Below the pieces are notes generated by a model. That model made no database searches. It was not told where the DNA came from and was given only the letters and a program-made list of their open reading frames with translations. A program made the position numbers and the translations under genes. A DNA stretch of 64,000 nucleotides. Source: Cymbidium sinense (lineage: Eukaryota; Streptophyta; Magnoliopsida; Asparagales; Orchidaceae). Positions 62,733 to 64,000 of this stretch are shown piece by piece. The DNA is taken from contig CM038214.1 in assembly GCA_021442155.1 (NCBI GenBank), forward strand, positions 48,490,703 through 48,554,702, read 5' to 3'. Each line of letters starts with the position of its first letter. Position 1 is the stretch's first letter.

Positions 62733-64000
62733 CTTTGTGTTTCAGTTTATTTTATTTTTGGGTTTAGGTTTATTTTTATTAATTTATTAAGTTACTTTTG
62801 GTTTAAGTTTAGGGTTTTTGGTCTAGGGTTAGGGTTTAGGGTTTAGGGTTTAGGGTTTAGAATTTATGGTTTTAGGGTTTATGCTTTTTTAGTGTTTAGG
62901 TTTTGTGGGTTTAGTTTTTAAGGTTTTTTTAGGTTTATGGTTTAGTCTAGGGTTTAGATTTAGCTTTAGTGTTTAGCTTTAGGGTTTATGGTTTAAGGTT
63001 AGTTTAGGGTTTAAAGATCAGGCTTTAAGGTTTAGGATTTAGGCTCAGTTCATTAGTTTAATGTTTTAGGCTAGGGGTTTCGGTTTAGGGTTTAGGATTT
63101 GTGGTTTAGTTTTGGTTTAGGGTTTTTTGATTTGGGTTTAGGATTAGGGTTTAAGGTTTAGGGTTTATATATTGGGTTCTTTAAATTTAAATAAGGTTTA
63201 GGTTTATTAAGTTTATTTTAGTTTATTTTATATTTTAGTTTATTTTATTTTATTTTAGTTTAGTTTATTTATTTAGGTTTATTTATTTTAGTTTAGGTTT
63301 TTTTATTTTGTTAATTTTAAGGTTTAGGTTTAGGTTTATGCTTATTTCTTAGTTTGGTTTTATTTTATTTTATTTTTATGTTTAAGTTTATTTTTTTAAT
63401 TTTAGGTTTAGGTTTAAGTTTTTTATTTTATTTTTAGGTTTAGGTTTTAGGTTTTATTTTAGAGTTATTTTAGGTTTTATTATTATTTTTTTTTAGGTTT
63501 AGGTTTATTTTAGTTTATTTTATTTTATTTAGTTTATGGTTTAGTTTAGTTTATTTAGGTTATTTTATTTATTTTAGTTTAGTTTATTTTAGTTTAGGTT
63601 TAGGTTTATTTTTTGGTTTAGGTTTTTTTTTTTTTAGTTTATTTATGTTTTATTTTTATTTATTTTAGGTTTCATTTTAGGTTTATTTATTAGGTTTAGG
63701 TTTTATTTCACTTTATTTTATTTTACATTTCATTTTATTTTATTTAGGTATTTTATTTTAGATTTATTTTATTTTTTTAGTTTAAGTATTTATTTATTTT
63801 ATTTTAATTTATTTTTTTTTTTTTTATTTTACTTTTAGATTTAGGTTTAGGTTTAAGTTTAGGTTTACGTTTAGTTTATGTTTTATTTTATTTTATTTTA
63901 ATCTAGTTTAGGTTTTATTTATTTAGTTTATGTTGTTTAGGTTTGTAGGTTTTAGGTTTAGGGTTTTTTAGGGTTTCCTGATTATGGTTTAAGGTTTAGT
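62733..64000 (+). repeat. Telomere-like array, right end of window
   Basis: The conserved GRP flank (ATTTATTAAGTTACTTTTGG near 62,780-62,800) leads into TTTAGGG-rich DNA (62,815-63,170), a junction-like sequence near 63,185 and TTTATTT-rich DNA. The array runs out of the window at 64,000, so its length is unknown. Confidence 0.88.

Overview
The window is nuclear DNA from a seed plant, probably an angiosperm; the species cannot be fixed from sequence alone. The evidence is Arabidopsis-type telomere-like repeats (TTTAGGG), a Copia element with Sirevirus-like coding, a Tat-lineage Gypsy element, plant RTE-clade LINEs, and fragments of a plant glycine-rich RNA-binding protein (GRP) gene. I see no intact protein-coding gene and no tRNA or rRNA gene. 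Everything recognisable as coding is broken.

Layout: (1) 1-4,890 and 38,840-64,000 are two parts of a very long degenerate telomere-like array. Its G-rich strand is always the + strand. It is built from units of roughly 0.8-1.2 kb. Each unit runs from a TTTAGGG-rich block, through a T-run/A-run junction followed by a conserved box (AAATTAAGYAAAC), into a TTTATTT/TTTAGG-rich block. Five fragments of the last GRP exon plus its 3' UTR lie in the array, all on the minus strand, at 1-185, 42,355-42,786, 50,277-50,750, 56,035-56,495 and 62,262-62,732. They fall into two sequence classes that alternate, and the gaps alternate long and short, so the array looks like a dimeric higher-order repeat that has captured a gene piece.

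(2) 4,895-38,835 is a block of nested retrotransposons. A Tat-lineage Gypsy element (+ strand) is scattered in correct order over 4,895-5,039, 14,388-14,840, 22,482-22,870 and 30,790-35,040. It is split by a structurally complete 9.35-kb Copia element (5,040-14,387, minus strand, 2.1-2.2-kb LTRs, GGATA target duplication, PBS and PPT visible). It is split again by two colinear, diverged ~7.6-7.9-kb non-coding segments (A, about 14,880-22,480; B, about 22,880-30,790). It is followed by 35,041-37,380 (degenerate ~420-bp repeats) and 37,380-38,835 (an AT-rich ~340-bp tandem repeat).

(3) Two RTE-clade LINEs sit inside the array: a 5'-truncated copy at 43,748-44,737 with an 8-bp target duplication, and a nearly full-length dead copy at about 52,611-55,628.

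The candidate for a previously undescribed system is the GRP-exon/telomere-like dimeric repeat. One possible origin, which is inference, is expansion of a GRP intron rich in telo-box sequence. An important caveat is that some variant patches in the array (GGGCCC/CCCAGG-rich) could be long-read base-calling artefacts, which are known to affect telomeric repeats.
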